A DNA stretch of 64,000 nucleotides from Eudorina sp. 2006-703-Eu-15 (lineage: Eukaryota; Chlorophyta; Chlorophyceae; Chlamydomonadales; Volvocaceae): contig BDSI01000104.1 in assembly GCA_003117195.1 (NCBI GenBank), positions 1-64,000 of the forward strand. Reading direction: 5' to 3'. Below, one piece after another: positions 36,001 to 48,800 of this stretch. The notes beneath the pieces were generated by a model, which was not told where the DNA came from, did no database searches, and saw only the letters and a list, made by a program, of their open reading frames with translations. Position numbers and translations under genes: made by a program. Within the stretch, counting starts at the first letter, position 1; each line of letters opens with the position of its first letter.

Positions 36001-38799
36001 GAGCTGCACAGGTGATGACCCATGGGTCGTAACATGTGTACGAGTGGCTAACTGGCTGTGTCCTTAGCTCATCGCGGTAACTCTCCCCGCATCCGTTGTC
36101 GACGATCTGCGCTCAGCGCATGCCTGTGTTTTGGAAGGCGCGTGCTACCACCGTATCTTGCAGTATCGCAGCGGTTAAAAAAGTGGTTTCGGCCCACCAC
36201 TGAAATTATTTTAGCTGCCGTGCATTGCAGCTTCCATTGGCGACATGGCATGCGTCCGTTCCTGGGACAGCAGGTTCAGCAATTGTTTCCGAGCAAGAAA
36301 GACACCCGGCCATGAGGAACGCAGCCCGGTCGGTGCATGGGAATCCGTCCGGGCGCCTGTCGAGCTGTCGAGCTGTGCCGTTTGCCCCCGGCATGTCTTT
36401 CGACCCCGCACTGACCCCTGTCTCTTGACCCCTCCGCGAACGACGTCGACGGGGGCCACCGAGTGCCACAAAGGTCCACAGTCACATTCATAAAGATGGT
36501 GCCGCCGCGACGGGCAACCTCCTGGGTCATTCTTTTTTTTCGCAGTCGCCTGTCGTCGCTGTCCGACGTCGGAGTCAAAGCCTTTGCGCTGCGCCAGTCG
36601 CGCCTCGAGTGCAGCCGCGTCCCCGTCCAAGACGTCTGGCTGTTCACGCTGACGCGCCGGATTGTGTCGGCCGTTCTGTCGGCCGTAGCCCCGGCCCCGG
36701 CCCCGGCCCCGACAAACGCCCCAGCAACGGTCCCGGCGACAGGCCCAGCCGGCGCCGCCGCAGGAGTCAACACCAATAGCGTGGTGCGCTCAGTTAAGGA
36801 GATTAAGGGAAAGACCCGTGGGTATACCGCGGCGGCGGCGAAGCGCCAGTCGGATGGCGCCGTAGAGCCCTCGCCGAGCCGCCGACGCCGAAAGAGCCAA
36901 TCGCCGTCGGAGCGACTTGGGGGAGCGACCCGTGGGACTGGCGGCTCCTCGGGTGCTGGGGCTGCTGCTGCTGCTGCGGCGGCGGCAGGGCCGTCATCGG
37001 CTCGCTGCATCAGAACTCGCAGCGTCCTCCGCAGCAGCCGAGACGCAGCCAACGGTGATAATCGCCCTGAGGATTCGCTCGCGGATGCGGCTGCAGGTAC
37101 AGGTCCAGGTGCGGCTGCAGGTGCGGCTGCAGGTACAGCTGCGGGTGCGTACCCAGCCCCCGCACTGATCGGGGCGCTGAGCCTCGCGAGGACGGCGCTG
37201 CAGGCAGCCGCCGCTGCCGTCGGCGGCGGCGGTGGCGGCGCAAGCGGCGTGGTGGCGGCGGCACGCCCGCCGCCTCCGCCGTCACCGGCGGTCGCGTCCG
37301 ACCAATTGGAGTGTTTGCAAGTTGCGCTGGACGCCTCAACCTTGTTCTGGCGCGGCGGTCAGGATGGGCCGGTGGGCGGCGGCGGCGGCGTGTTCAAGGC
37401 GGGCATACCGGTCAACGTAGCTCCGGAGACATCCCTGCTGATGGAGGCCACGTCCCGGGGCATTAACGCCGTCTGTGAGCTGCTGCTGGCGTGCAGCCAA
37501 CCGAGGGATGAGATGGCAACGGCGGAGGCGGCGGAGGCGGCGGAGGCGCTGCCGCCGCCACCGCTGGCGGAGGCGCAGCGCCTGTCGGCACTGCGATCAA
37601 TCTCGGCGGCAACCCTGGCTGTGGCGCAGTACGAACAGGTGAGACGAGCACCTGTCGGCTTGTACGGAAGAATGAAGCTAGGACGGGGGAAATGAGTTCC
37701 ATACGAAAGTGCCGTACACTAAAAGTCTGGGTGTGATGCGCAGCACGCCACCAGGGCCACACGCCATGGCGCTTCGTTCATCCCATCATCCTGCGGTCGT
37801 CGGAGGCGGTACGGCATTACGGCATGCCCGTGCTGTGGCGGTGGCACATCGGGGAACAGGCGAGGGGATGCCACGTACGTCGTGTACGCGTGTCGCAATC
37901 GATGGCTGTTGAGTACAGCGAGACGGAGTGAGGACTGAGGAGCGCAGGGAAGGAAAGGCGCCTTGGACTCGCGCAAACGTCAAAAACCTCATGTACGGCA
38001 CCGTACCACGAATCGCGAGAGTCCATTGCAGCATGGCGCTTGGGCTTGGGCCCTCCCCTCGCACGTCATTGGGCGGCATGTCCTCCCGCCCGAGAGATCT
38101 CTCAGCGGTGGTCAGCGCCCATGGCCTCTGTCCAGTGTCCACCAGTTTGCCATCTACTCCTGTATCCCCCATAACCTGTGTAGGTCCGTCGGGAGGTAGT
38201 GGCGCCGGCGGCTGGTGGCAGCACTCCGCCGCCGCCGCCGTCGCTGGCAAGTCCAGCCTCCGCCGTCGGCGGCGCTGCCGCCGCCGGCGCTGTGGGAGCT
38301 CTGCCGCCCGCGCCGACGGAGGCGGCGGCCGGGGCGCTCGGGGCCCAGAAATTCGGAAGGTTGGTGCTTTCCTCGGAGGCATTCAAGCAGGTCGCGCCGT
38401 CATATCCGCCCACGCCCTCCTCAGCGGCCGCCTCATGGCGCCGCACCGACGAGGTACGGCACCTGGGGGAACGGCATCTTCATGCACCTTGAGGTTCTAG
38501 GGTCTTGGCAATGCCCTAGTGTCAGGTTCACCGCAACTTGGTATCGCTCGCCTTGCTGTGGTAGTATCGCGATGTGCCATGCCCGATTTCTCGCCGTGGT
38601 AGTTTCGTGGGTTCTATGTGTTGCGTTTTAGTTACCCCTGCTGCCGGTTGCCCGTTGGCTTGTTGACCGTTGCCTGTTGGCCGTTGGACCGTGTCTGCAG
38701 GCGTTGGCGGCGGGTGGCGCTCCGGCCAGCAAGCGGTCCAGGGTCCGGGAGGACGCCCCGGAGGTTACAGTCAAGGAGGAGCCGCTTGACCTCACCTGA
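33006..38799 (+). CDS. Unknown large Ala/Gly-rich helical protein, 6 exons, ~1338 aa
   Basis: Exons 33006-33128, 33248-33490, 33823-36011, 36546-37638, 38184-38453 and 38701-38799 (TGA) join with matching phases and GT-AG borders. Exons 1-2 give a helical N-terminus (GDALTEALRAGTLDEWVRER, ESVMLRLRHVICSVAAPAAL). Exon 3 has Leu-rich helices between poly-Ala, Gly and Ser tracts (LLRDALLRAAEPLLRQGQ; LPEDVQLLVLELLSKWLVVL). Exon 4 has a possible bipartite nuclear signal (SRRRRKSQSP) and more helices. The last exon is basic-acidic and ends VTVKEEPLDLT, which contains a sumoylation-type VKEE motif. No family recognised. Frame usage looks wrong at about 35200-35440, where a different frame has nearly perfect GC3; a sequence indel pair or a missed small intron is possible. 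It is head-to-head with the minus-strand unknown gene. Confidence 0.72.
33519..33620. repeat. Small inverted repeat (MITE-like) in intron 2 of the 33006 gene
   Basis: TCCGCCAAATAAACC near 33523 is mirrored by GGGTTTATTTGTTGGCGGA near 33597. Between them lies a near-perfect palindrome TTGTACGGCAATTGTCGTAC. No flanking duplication was identified. Confidence 0.5.
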
Positions 38800-40000
38800 G
38801 CCAGACCTGACCCGTCTCCCGCTGGAGTTTGTTCGAGCAGATGCATGGAACACTTGCGTGTCTCACTAGTTAATGCGGCAGCGTCGCCGCAGTAGTTCTT
38901 TGACGGTTGTAGTGCAGACCGAATAGTACTGAACGTTGCGACTACCATCAAGCCGGACATTATCGTGCAAGTTACACGATTTTGTACAAAAGATTTCGCT
39001 TTGTCGCTAATCCTTACAAGCGCTGTGTCCTGCATCAGATGTCGCCACATTCTTGCTGCGTTCCAACCGTGTTGGGAGTTACGCACAAAATACCAACTTT
39101 GGCGGCCTTCGCAACCCGCAAATGGCGGGTGGGCCTTATCCATACCATGGCTCCCTAACCGTCTCCCAACGGAACACCAGCCACAATCCATGCGTGGACG
39201 AGGGTTCATCAGCGTCCGATACTCTACAACTACCAACTGCAACTTGCATTCTCGTCCGTTGGTCGTCGGAAGTGAATCGACCCCCCCGGAAAGAATCTGG
39301 AAACCCCAAATCCTAGGGTAACCTGCCAGGCAGTCCTGAAGCCTCTCTGCACGCCGCTGGTCCACTGTCAACTAATGTGCCGATGCCGATAATGTCGTAC
39401 ACGTGTTTCGTACAGTTCCTGGATGCACACTCACTGCTTCACCTGCACGAAAACTAACCACCCGTATGCCCGGGTGCATCCCAGGGGCATCAAGTCATCG
39501 TGTCCAGGCCTAATCTCCGGCAAGAATGAGTGTGGGCGCTTCGTGTGAAGTGTGTGAAGTAAAGAAAATGAAGCACGTCGATGGAAACCACCATTGCACC
39601 CACACACCCGACTTTAAACTGGGTCAAGGCGCTGCGGCCAACGATGCCGCAATCACGACACTCTGCTGCCTTCGCACCCGCCCGTACCTACCAGTCGACG
39701 GTGCATTTGTCTACCAGAGGCAGCGTGGACCGTCGCTATCACTCAATTATATTTCAAGGGTACAGGGCGCGCTCGAATGCGTACCCTGCCTTAAAATGCC
39801 GCATCCGTCAACCCCTCCCATGCATCGTCCGGCCCAAATGGGGGGCACAAAAAGATGTCCGGGTCAGTTCGAAGAGTTCAATTCCCGGCATGTCGCACCG
39901 CAACACACATGGGAAGTCCCGCACCCAGGTATCAAAGTAAAGCTAAAGAGCATGAAATCCCTAGCCACTCGTCAACACACACGAGAAGCAGGCAGACGAC
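38800..40000. other. Convergent intergenic region; both 3' UTRs, no gene seen
   Basis: Lies between the ends of the plus-strand unknown gene and the minus-strand reductase gene. The sequence is less GC-biased than the exons. I could not place a convincing TGTAA for either transcript: the nearest minus-strand TGTAA motifs lie roughly 1 kb past the reductase stop, and none was seen on the plus strand close to 38799. Confidence 0.5.
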
Positions 40001-43000
40001 TTACGAGCCGCACATCAGGCACGCCTCCTTGTTCTCCAAGGAGCACACCATGGCTGCGAGCTGCTGCTCCCGCTCCAGCTGAGCCAGCTGCGCGGCGCGG
40101 CGCTCCGCAGCAGCTGCAACCGCAGCGGCGCCGCCGCCCACCACCGCCGGTGTCGTGGTGGTCGAGGGCAGCGTCGTGGCGGCCGTCGAGATGTTGGCGG
40201 TGGGCGTCATGGCCCCGACTTGGAACTTGGCCGTCGGCACCGAGATGGTGGGTTGCGAAACCTTCTTCTTCGACAAGGCCTGCTGGTCCACTGTAAACTT
40301 GATGGCGTCGGCAGCGGCCCTGTCGTAATGGAGGATTGAGGGGGATACGTCCTTCAGTAAGAGAACACATGATCCATCCAAGGCATATCGATGGCAAGTT
40401 GAGCATGTAAAGGTGCTGGGATGATGAAAGCATCTAGTAAACTACGCCATGACGTACTGCACTTGTTGCAGTGCGTATCGCGTCAGCATTGCCAATATTG
40501 CCTGCCCTAGCTTTTGCCAGCGTAGTGCGCGAATGCGGCGATGATGATGATGAATATCTATATATCTGCGGAACCGCTGAGCAACGATGTAACACCGTGT
40601 TTCTCTGCCCCCTTGACTCCGCCGCCCCTTACTTAGTACGCAGGTAGTACATGCCCGTCTTGAGGCCCTTGCGCCAGGCATAGAAGTGCAGCGAGGTGAG
40701 CTTGCCAAAGTTGGGATCGGGCATAAACACGTTGAACGACTGCGACTGGTCAATGTAGGCCCCGCGGTCCGCCGCCATGTCCACCAGCGTGCGCTGCTTG
40801 ATCTCCCACACCGTCTTGTAAAGCGCCTTGAGGTCCTCCGGAATGTCCAGGTCGGCCACACTGCCGTTGGCAGCCACCTGCCAAACCACAGCGACATCCC
40901 ACCAACCCCAATTGCACAAACTTCGTCAACCAACCTAGTCCCATCACTTGCGTTTGGTCGCATTCCTACTTTGCAATTATTTTTTAGGCCAGACTTTTAG
41001 GCCAGACGGGTTGCACACTGACAGCATACCAGGGTGGTGTCAAGCTGCGGCAAGGCATCATGCAGAAACCAGCCCATCAAGGACCCCAACTTATGATTCC
41101 CTGATCCCATTCAGTTTCAAGACAGCATCTGTTTTCACGGACAGCATCCCCCAGCCAGTTGTCACCCACCAGCTCGTTCTTGAGCTCCGGGCTCCAGAGC
41201 CCCATGCGGTTCAGGTCGTGCAGCAGGTGCTGGTTCACCACCGTGAACTCGCCCGACAGCACGCGGCGGACGTAGATGTTCGAGGTGTAGGGCTCAAAGC
41301 ACTCGTTGTTGCCCAGGATCTGCGACGTCGAGGCCGTGGGCATCGGCGCTACCAGCAGGCTGTTGCGGACGCCGTGGCGCGCGATGCGGTCGCGCAGCGC
41401 CGGCCAGTCGCACCTGCATCACGAGCAATGCCAAGACAACCAAATCCAAAGTCAGCGAAGCCACGAAACGCCGTGGTTCAGTTTGAAATCCGTCAGCCGG
41501 ACATCCGCTAAATCACCGCACGAATTAAGAAACATGGCGTTGCTCATCATCATGATGTAATGGTTTCTCATAGTATGTTTTCTGGCAAGGGTCGTCTTGT
41601 TCGCTTACCGGCCGCCGACGCCCGAGGGCTTCACCTCCCACATGTCGGGCTGCAGGATGCCCTTGCTGACCGGGGAGCCCTCGTACGTCTCGTACGTGCC
41701 ATCGCGCTCCGCCAGCTCACAAGACGCCGAGAGGGCGGCGTAGTAGATCACCTCGAAGATCTGGCGGTTCAGCTCGGCGGCTTCCGGCGAGTCGAACGGC
41801 ATGCCCAGCAAGATGAACGTGTCCGCGAGACCCTTTACACAAAGGAGGGCGCGGGCAGGCGACGGTAGGCGAGACCCTAAAGATGATTTAACATGATCCG
41901 ACATGATCAGACATCTTGTCGGGGCCTTGCCAGTAATTGATTGCACTCCTGCACTGTCTGCACCATGATACTATCTGTAGAATCCCTCCAGCCGAACTGC
42001 GTGCATACGCTCGTCGCTGCTGTGTGCGGTTCCGGAGCGCCATCTCACCTGGACGCCCAGACCGATGGGGCGGTGGCGCAGGTTCGACTTCTGGGCCTTA
42101 GGGTGCGGGTAGTAGTTCACGTCGATGATCTTGTTCAGGTTGCGAGTGGCCATCTGGAGTGAGTGGGAACCGGACGGAAGGATGATAATGACACAGACGC
42201 GGAACCGGAAACGGCGGACCGAGCGGGCGCATGTTAACTAAAACTCTGACGCCGTCCCCAATGCTGGCAATTCTCATCCCTTGCAAATTCCCATGAGTTG
42301 CGCTCTCCATCATGTACCCACGTTGAATACCCCGTCCCATTGCAAATACACGTGGAAGTGTGTTGAGGTTAGCACGGGCGTTAGGGTGTGCAAACCCTAA
42401 ACCCACCTTGGTCATCTCCGACAGCTTCTCGAAGTCAAAGTAGCGGTTGGGCGCATCCAGACTGCCCACCAGCTTCTTCGACTCCCATCCCGGCTGGGAG
42501 CCGTGCTCACGCACGAACCGGGGCAGCGCGATAGACGCCAGGTTGCAGACCGCAATCTCATCGGGGCTGCAGACGCACGGGGCAACGGCGAGGGTGGAGA
42601 TATCACATGGCACATGCCTGGGATTTTAAGCAACACCTAATCCACATACCCCTGGAATCACACGCAGCACAAACGATACGAAATGAGCCAGGTATATGAG
42701 CACATCGGAAACAGTTCATTACCATCGAGTTGAATAGCACACCTTAAATGATATTCCTTCTCCTGCAATCCAGATACACAGCGGGCAGAGCGACGACAGA
42801 GACGCGCTCGGCTGGCCGCGTGGCTGACCTGGTGTACTCGATGATCTCGGTGCACAGGTTGGAGCACTTGATGGTGCCCAGGTTCTGCTGGTTGGACTTC
42901 CGGTTGCACGCGTCCTTGTACAGCATGTACGGGTTGCCAGTCTCCACCTGGGCCTCCAGAATGGCGAACCAGAGCTGCTGCGCGCGCACGACGCGGCGGG

Positions 43001-45344
43001 CACGGCCCTCCCGCTCGTACTGGAGGTACAGGCGCTCGAACTCCGCACCCCAGCAGTCAGCCAGGCCGGCCGCCTCGTTGGGGCAAAACAGGCTCCACTC
43101 CTTGTCCGCCTCGACACGCTGCAACAGGACAACCGCAAGGTGGAAGCAACATAGAAAGTCAAAAACCCAATCGCGAGACCATATTGAAGGTCGTTGTTAG
43201 GAAACGTGGTCGAATGTGCCAAGAAACAGGGATTCTCATATTCTTCGACGAGGCCAGGGTGCAAAACGCATGGACCAACTACCAATAGAGGTCGCCAGCA
43301 TGTCTTTGAAATGACATCATGCCGGGGTATGGGTTTGTGTGGAAGTCAGGCAAGACCGCCCACCTCCATGAACAGGTCGGGGATCCACAGGCCGTAGAAA
43401 AGGTCGCGGGCGCGGGCCTCCTCCTTGCCGTGATTTTTACGCAGCTCCAGGAAGTCAAACACGTCCGAGTGCCACGGCTCCATGTAGATGGCAAAGGCGC
43501 CCTTGCGCTTGCCGCCGCCCTGGTCAACGTACCTGCAGGTCGTGGACCGCGGGCAAGGAGTACGCAGGTATGGGGTAAGGTGGGATGAGTGCGGGACAAA
43601 ATTCGCTCAACGGCCCAGGTCATTTCACGGCCCGGATGCCAACCCCGTGGATAGGCGTGGTAGCTTTGAAGGGGCACAATGGAGATGATATGAATCCGAC
43701 AACCTACCGTGCCGTGTCATTGAAGACGCGCAGCATCGGCACAATGCCGTTCGAGGTGCCGTTCGTGCCGCGGATGTACGATCCAGTGGCACGGATGCAG
43801 TGAATTGAGAGGCCGATGCCGCCAGCGCTCTTCGAGATCACCGCGCACTCCTGCAGATATGAAAACGGGAGATACAGATGCGGAAACGTCGATCTTGATC
43901 GCAGAAATATGGTTGCAGTCAATCGTGTGATTAGGGTACGTGTGCTGTCGTATTTGGGACCTCTGGTGCAAGTCACAAATGGGTAATTGCCGTCGCATAC
44001 CTTCAAGGTGTCGTAGATGCCGTCGATAGAGTCATCCCGCATGCACAGCAGGAAGCACGAGCTAAGCTGCGGACGCGGGGTGCCGCTGTTGAACAGCGTC
44101 GGCGAGGCGTGGGTGAACCAGCGCTCCGACATGGCGTGGTACGTCTGAATGGCTGACTCAATGTCGTCCTGCCCGGGGGATTTAAATGGATGGGATGCTC
44201 AGTATTGTCAGACGAGAACCGCAGTGTAGGGTTCAGGACCGAGAATCTGCTCATATGGCTTCATTAGGACGCTGGCAGTCATGACCGAAAGCATCGCCTC
44301 GCATCCTGCGTGGCGTACCTTGTGAATGCCGACCGCGACGCGCATGAGCATCTGCTGGGGCCGCTCTACCACCTCGCCGTTCATGCGCAGCAGGTACGAG
44401 CGCTCCAGGGTCTTGAAGCCGAAGTAGTCAAAGTCGAAGTCACGGTCGTAACGGATCTCGCTGTTCAGCCGGGCCGCGTTCTGGTGTAGGGGCGCGAATA
44501 GAAGCAGAAGAGGGTTGGGTGCGTGTGAGGCAGGGAACGTAAGTTTGATGGCGTGGGCCCGTGTGTACGACAAAGGTCGTCTCACAACCCTCCAACAGCA
44601 CCAGGGCTTTCAACGCATGCGCACCTGCACGATGATGTCGTACACCTCCTTGTCAATGAGAGAGGCTTCCTGACCAGTTCGGGGATTCTTGTACTCGTAG
44701 AGCATCTCCATCCTGCATGGATGTAAACATGTGTATGGCGGTTGGGTCCGTGCCTCACTTATTTGACAACACTTGGGCGGGCAGTTTTAGCGCGCAACAG
44801 CGCTGGCCCCAAAACCTTTGTGTCCAGACCTGATTGTTAGGCATTGCACAAACGTCGCACAAACGTCACTCACGTCTCGCTGAAGGACTTCTTGGTCTTC
44901 TTGTGCAAGTTCGACACAGCGATACGCGCGGCAAGCTGCAAGGATCACATCGAAACTCCGGTATTAAAATGTGATCACGTTCTGGGATGATGCGCATAAA
45001 AGCAAGGTCAGTGACGCCTCATAAGGGTCACGAACGCGCTTACAATGGCATAGTCAGGATGCGTGGATGTCAGCGCGGCAGCCGTCTCCGCAGCAAGCTC
45101 GTCAAGCTCCGATGTGGTGACACCCTTGTAGACCCCGCCAGCGACCTTCTGGGCAACAAGAACCTGCAGGGGGCGCCCGCTCAGAGACCTGGCGGGAAAA
45201 TCGACAGCTCGACGTAAACCGCCTTACCGCATCGCAGAAGTCCGGGTTCAGACCATAGGCAAGCTTGACGATGCGTGCTGTAATCTTGTCGAACATGACC
45301 GGCTCCGACCGGCCATCACGTTTGATAACGTACATTGAGGTCAT
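40001..45344 (-). CDS. RNR1: Ribonucleoside-diphosphate reductase large subunit (class Ia R1)
   Basis: Reduces ribonucleoside diphosphates to deoxy forms with the R2 subunit, in the cytosol. Fifteen exons read by phase give 871 aa: 45344-45228, 45163-45044, 44935-44874, 44712-44625, 44480-44319, 44168-44001, 43850-43708, 43532-43364, 43118-42829, 42566-42407, 42153-42049, 41832-41609, 41413-41170, 40877-40633, 40319-40001. An ATP cone fills the N-terminus ([20 protein letters not shown]). Catalytic residues are present: Cys221 (PQLSSCFLL), Asn430/Cys432/Glu434 (SNLCTEI), Cys447 ([10 protein letters not shown]), the radical-path Tyr761-Tyr762 (KTGMYYLRT) and the C-terminal redox pair Cys866/Cys869 (CLMCGS). 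The ~17-residue insertion after LPRFV matches plant enzymes. The TAA at the end of exon 14 belongs to a GTAAGG donor. Between exon 14 and the terminus is a Thr/Ala-rich linker. The start could also be the Met four codons in. Confidence 0.97.
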
Positions 45345-45838
45345 TTTTAAATGAATGCGGCGACAGGCGGCGGGCTAAACGTTAAACCGGTGATGTCCTA
45401 TGTCGCAAGTTGACCTATTAAAAATTGCAATGTCTGGCTTGCCGAAAGGTGAGCGCTGCTGTGGCAAGGCACAGTGCGGTCTTGAAAAAGACCTCAGCAG
45501 CTCGCGTATTTGAGGTCGTTGTGTGTTACGTTCAGGACAAAGTGGAGTAAACTTTTGGGAGTTTTGCACAGTAAAATGTGAATTTTTTTCGCGCGCCTCC
45601 GTACCTCTTCCGTGGGCCTTACGATGCAATGTTCTGTGGAAAACCCAGAGCACAATTACCGGTCTTTGCCTGCATCCGTAAGTATGTGCATTCTGGCTTT
45701 CTTGGCCGTATCCTAAGAACCTATCCTATAGGTATAGGTACCGCAACGGCCTGAGACCAGTTTTGCCAACAAACCTGAGGCCCGTCATTTGTTTTCATCA
45801 CTCTATCCTCGAAATCAGGAGTGTATGTAGAAACCGTG
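45345..45838. promoter_or_regulatory. Divergent promoter region of the reductase and antiporter genes
   Basis: 494 bp separate the two start codons. The centre is AT-rich by local standards and contains the E2F-type site at 45587-45594. It must hold both promoters and 5' UTRs; no TATA box was called. Confidence 0.7.
45587..45594 (+). promoter_or_regulatory. E2F/DP consensus site TTTCGCGC
   Basis: An exact match to TTTSSCGC, preceded by a T run, 243 bp upstream of the reductase start codon. E2F sites drive S-phase expression of plant ribonucleotide reductase genes, so the placement is functionally sensible. The use in this organism is inferred. Confidence 0.55.
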
Positions 45839-48800
45839 ATGAGGCTTACACATGTCGCACTCTTAGTGCTTTTCTTGTGGGGGCCGTGCGAACAACTAGG
45901 CTGCCTCGCCGCGAGCAATGATGATGTCGCGGGCCCGATTGTGAAGCTTAGCGATCTTCAAGCCAAGCCAGAGAAGACAGTGGAGAAGGAGGCGAACAAG
46001 GAGAACAAACCTGAAACCATCGCGCAGTTGCTGGACGCAGCCTTGCAGAAGGAGTTCACCAAAGAAACCAGCGAGGATGCCAAGGGTGGATCAAATTTTA
46101 ACGCAACCGTTCAGCAAGAAGAGGTATGCGGATGTGCTTCAATCATTCAATCGAGAAGTCCTGTACGGGCGACTGTGACGGGCTCTGAAACGGCGTTCAT
46201 AGCAGTTGGCTCAGTATCCTCCATGCATTTAACGGATAGCCGAGTCCAACGCGCCCGTCGTGTCAATTTGGGTCAGGTCCGTTTACGGACCTATTACGGA
46301 CAAGGTCCTAAGTAAAGGGGATGTGACATTCCAGCCCTGCTTGTGACAGTGGCCAATATAGCTTATCACGTCTGGGCCCGTGGGCTGAGCTAGGCAGGTT
46401 CTTCTGCCCTATTGCGTTGTACCAAGCACGCTACCGCCAGGGTACGGGACAGATAGTTAGTGTCATGCACTCTCAACACCCGCGCCGGATACCAAGGTCA
46501 GGCAGTTGCTTCGCCACACATGCAAGCAGTGCGCACCATATTTTCAGGATACTTGTTCGCATATGCTGCGCAACGGACACAGCGAGAACCTGATGGCCGC
46601 ATCGAGCTAACGGGACGATCGACGTGACAGTGGGTTTCCGAGATGGATACGGCGGGACTGGGGACCGCTGCCAAGGGCCCTTACACAGTACGGATACGGT
46701 GTTGGCTGTGCGCCCAGTGGAATGGCCGCGGAGGACGTCTTGCGGGAGACAGTTACAGAGAAGCTGGCAATCAACATGCCCCTTGTCCTGGCGTTGTCCC
46801 CGTTCCCTTCCCCGTCCCCTTGTGTCCCCGACCCATCCACTGCCCACAGGCGAAGCTTGAAACGGTCGTGCGCATAGCAGGTAAGGCCACGGCGGTGCAG
46901 CAGGCCACCGCCGCAAGCTCGGGGAACTCAACGGAGACGGAGGATGGCGATGACGACTCGGAGGGCGGTGGCGACGCGGCTCTGGCGGACGGCGGCGCAG
47001 CCAGCAACAGCACGGCAACCACTGCCGCCGAGGACACTTCAGGGGGGGGAGTAATGGAGGTCGAGTCTGATGTGGATCGAATTATCGATTCTCAGGACAA
47101 CGAGTTTGTGCTGTCTAAACCCAGGTGGGCGGGTGAAGGAGCGGCGGAAGGGGGAGGGAGTTTCTGGTAGGTGCGTAAGGGGGCGGCTGTGGGTGAGGGA
47201 GGGGGTAGGCATTTGGAGGACAGCTGCAGGTGCCCGACATCGCACCCCGAGGGACCTGCAAGATGCGTGGATGATTTCATGATGCGCACGAACCCCACAG
47301 CGCATGAACAGTTGAAAACAAGCCAGCTGCGGTTATCTGGATCAGGTTTGTACGAGCCGGAGTCGGCACACCGAATGGGGATTAGAATCCAGTTCTGGGG
47401 TTCGTGCTTGTGTCTCTGCGGCGGCGCTCGTTGTCTATAGAATGCTGCGATGGGGGGGTCCCGCTGGTTTTCGGGCCTCGAGAGCCCGCTTGTCTCCTCG
47501 TGGTTACCAGCATGATTGTCAAAAGTCATTGTGGTCTCCCCTCCGACTGGCCCCGCCCCTACCTGTCCCTCGTGGTTACCAGCATGATTGTCAAAAGTCA
47601 TTGTGGTCTCCCCTCCGACTGGCCCCGCCCCTACCTGTCCCCCGCAGTGAGTCCGTTGCATCGCTCACCTTGGACCAGCAGCTCATAAGGGACATATCTG
47701 TGCTGCTCGTGTCTGCAGCGGTAGGTGCCAGGTGGAGATGTGTCAAGGGGACAGACGTGAAGTTCATGGCACGACGGTGTTGTAGGAGGGGTGTGAGGGC
47801 GTGAGGGGATCCGGCGAGAGGCGCCATCGGGCCATCGGGCCGCTCCTCATACAGACAACACGCGGAGATGAGGACCAGGGACGGGGACACGGGTGGACGG
47901 GGACACAGACTGAGGTTCGACTCGAGGGCTTGGCGCAGAGGGCGATGATGATGGGCTTGCTGACCGGGGGATGGAGGGGAGTGTCTCCTTAGAATGTCCT
48001 AGTTCGCTGCCAGGCGCGTGATGGCAGTATTCGCATCGGGTCGGTAGTCGTGAGGAATAGGGGGGAGGTGGCGTGGCAGCCGGGCGGCCCCGGCTGCGCG
48101 CTCGCGGACGTTCGGCGATCATCCGGTCCCCAGCCATTCGCGATTGCCGTACCGAGGATTCGCTCTAGGGTGCCGCGCGGTCCCCAGAACATGTTCCCAC
48201 GTGCCGAAGAGCTCGGCGGAGCGTGCCCGACGTCTCGGACTGTGCCCCCCTCCTCCACATGCCGCCTGCGGGGTCGCAACTCCATGACCTGTGCAAATGA
48301 ACCTCCCTCCACGCCGTTCGCTTGGTCCCCGCCGCAGCTCTTTGGTATCCTGTTTGAAGCTGTACGGCAGCCTGTGATCAACGGGTACCTGATCGGAGGC
48401 GCCGTGGTGGGACCCGGAGGGCTGAATCTGATCAATGTGAGTCGGGCACGCAAACGGGGATCTAGGCTCTGTTTGGTTCGGGGGATGGGTCGTCGCCCTG
48501 GCAGGGCTGGATAAACAGCAAGGGAACAGGACGTCGGTCGCAGAACCGGACTTATGGCCAACATCACAGTCCCCTACTCTGCAGTGGAAATCTAGGGAGC
48601 TGAGGTTGGGCTGGTGGTTTCGGGGTTTGACTCTCTCTTGTACCGCAGTTGCAACCGGGGGCGGAGCAGGGATTGCGGCAAACACCGTCTCTCCGCTTTC
48701 CCTCCCTTTGGGCGTTGTAGTCTTCTTACTCAGAGCCCACCACGCGCATTATGTGCCGTACATTTGCCGTACACAGGAGCTCGTCCAGGTTGAATCGCTG

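Noticed and set aside
40442..40632. Minus-strand frame continuing downstream of reductase exon 14
   Set aside because: Intron sequence; the frame lacks family similarity after the donor.
40628..40633. Premature stop (TAA) after YYLRTK in the reductase
   Set aside because: It is the GTAAGG splice donor; the next exon resumes in phase with [10 protein letters not shown] and ends in the expected CLMCGS.
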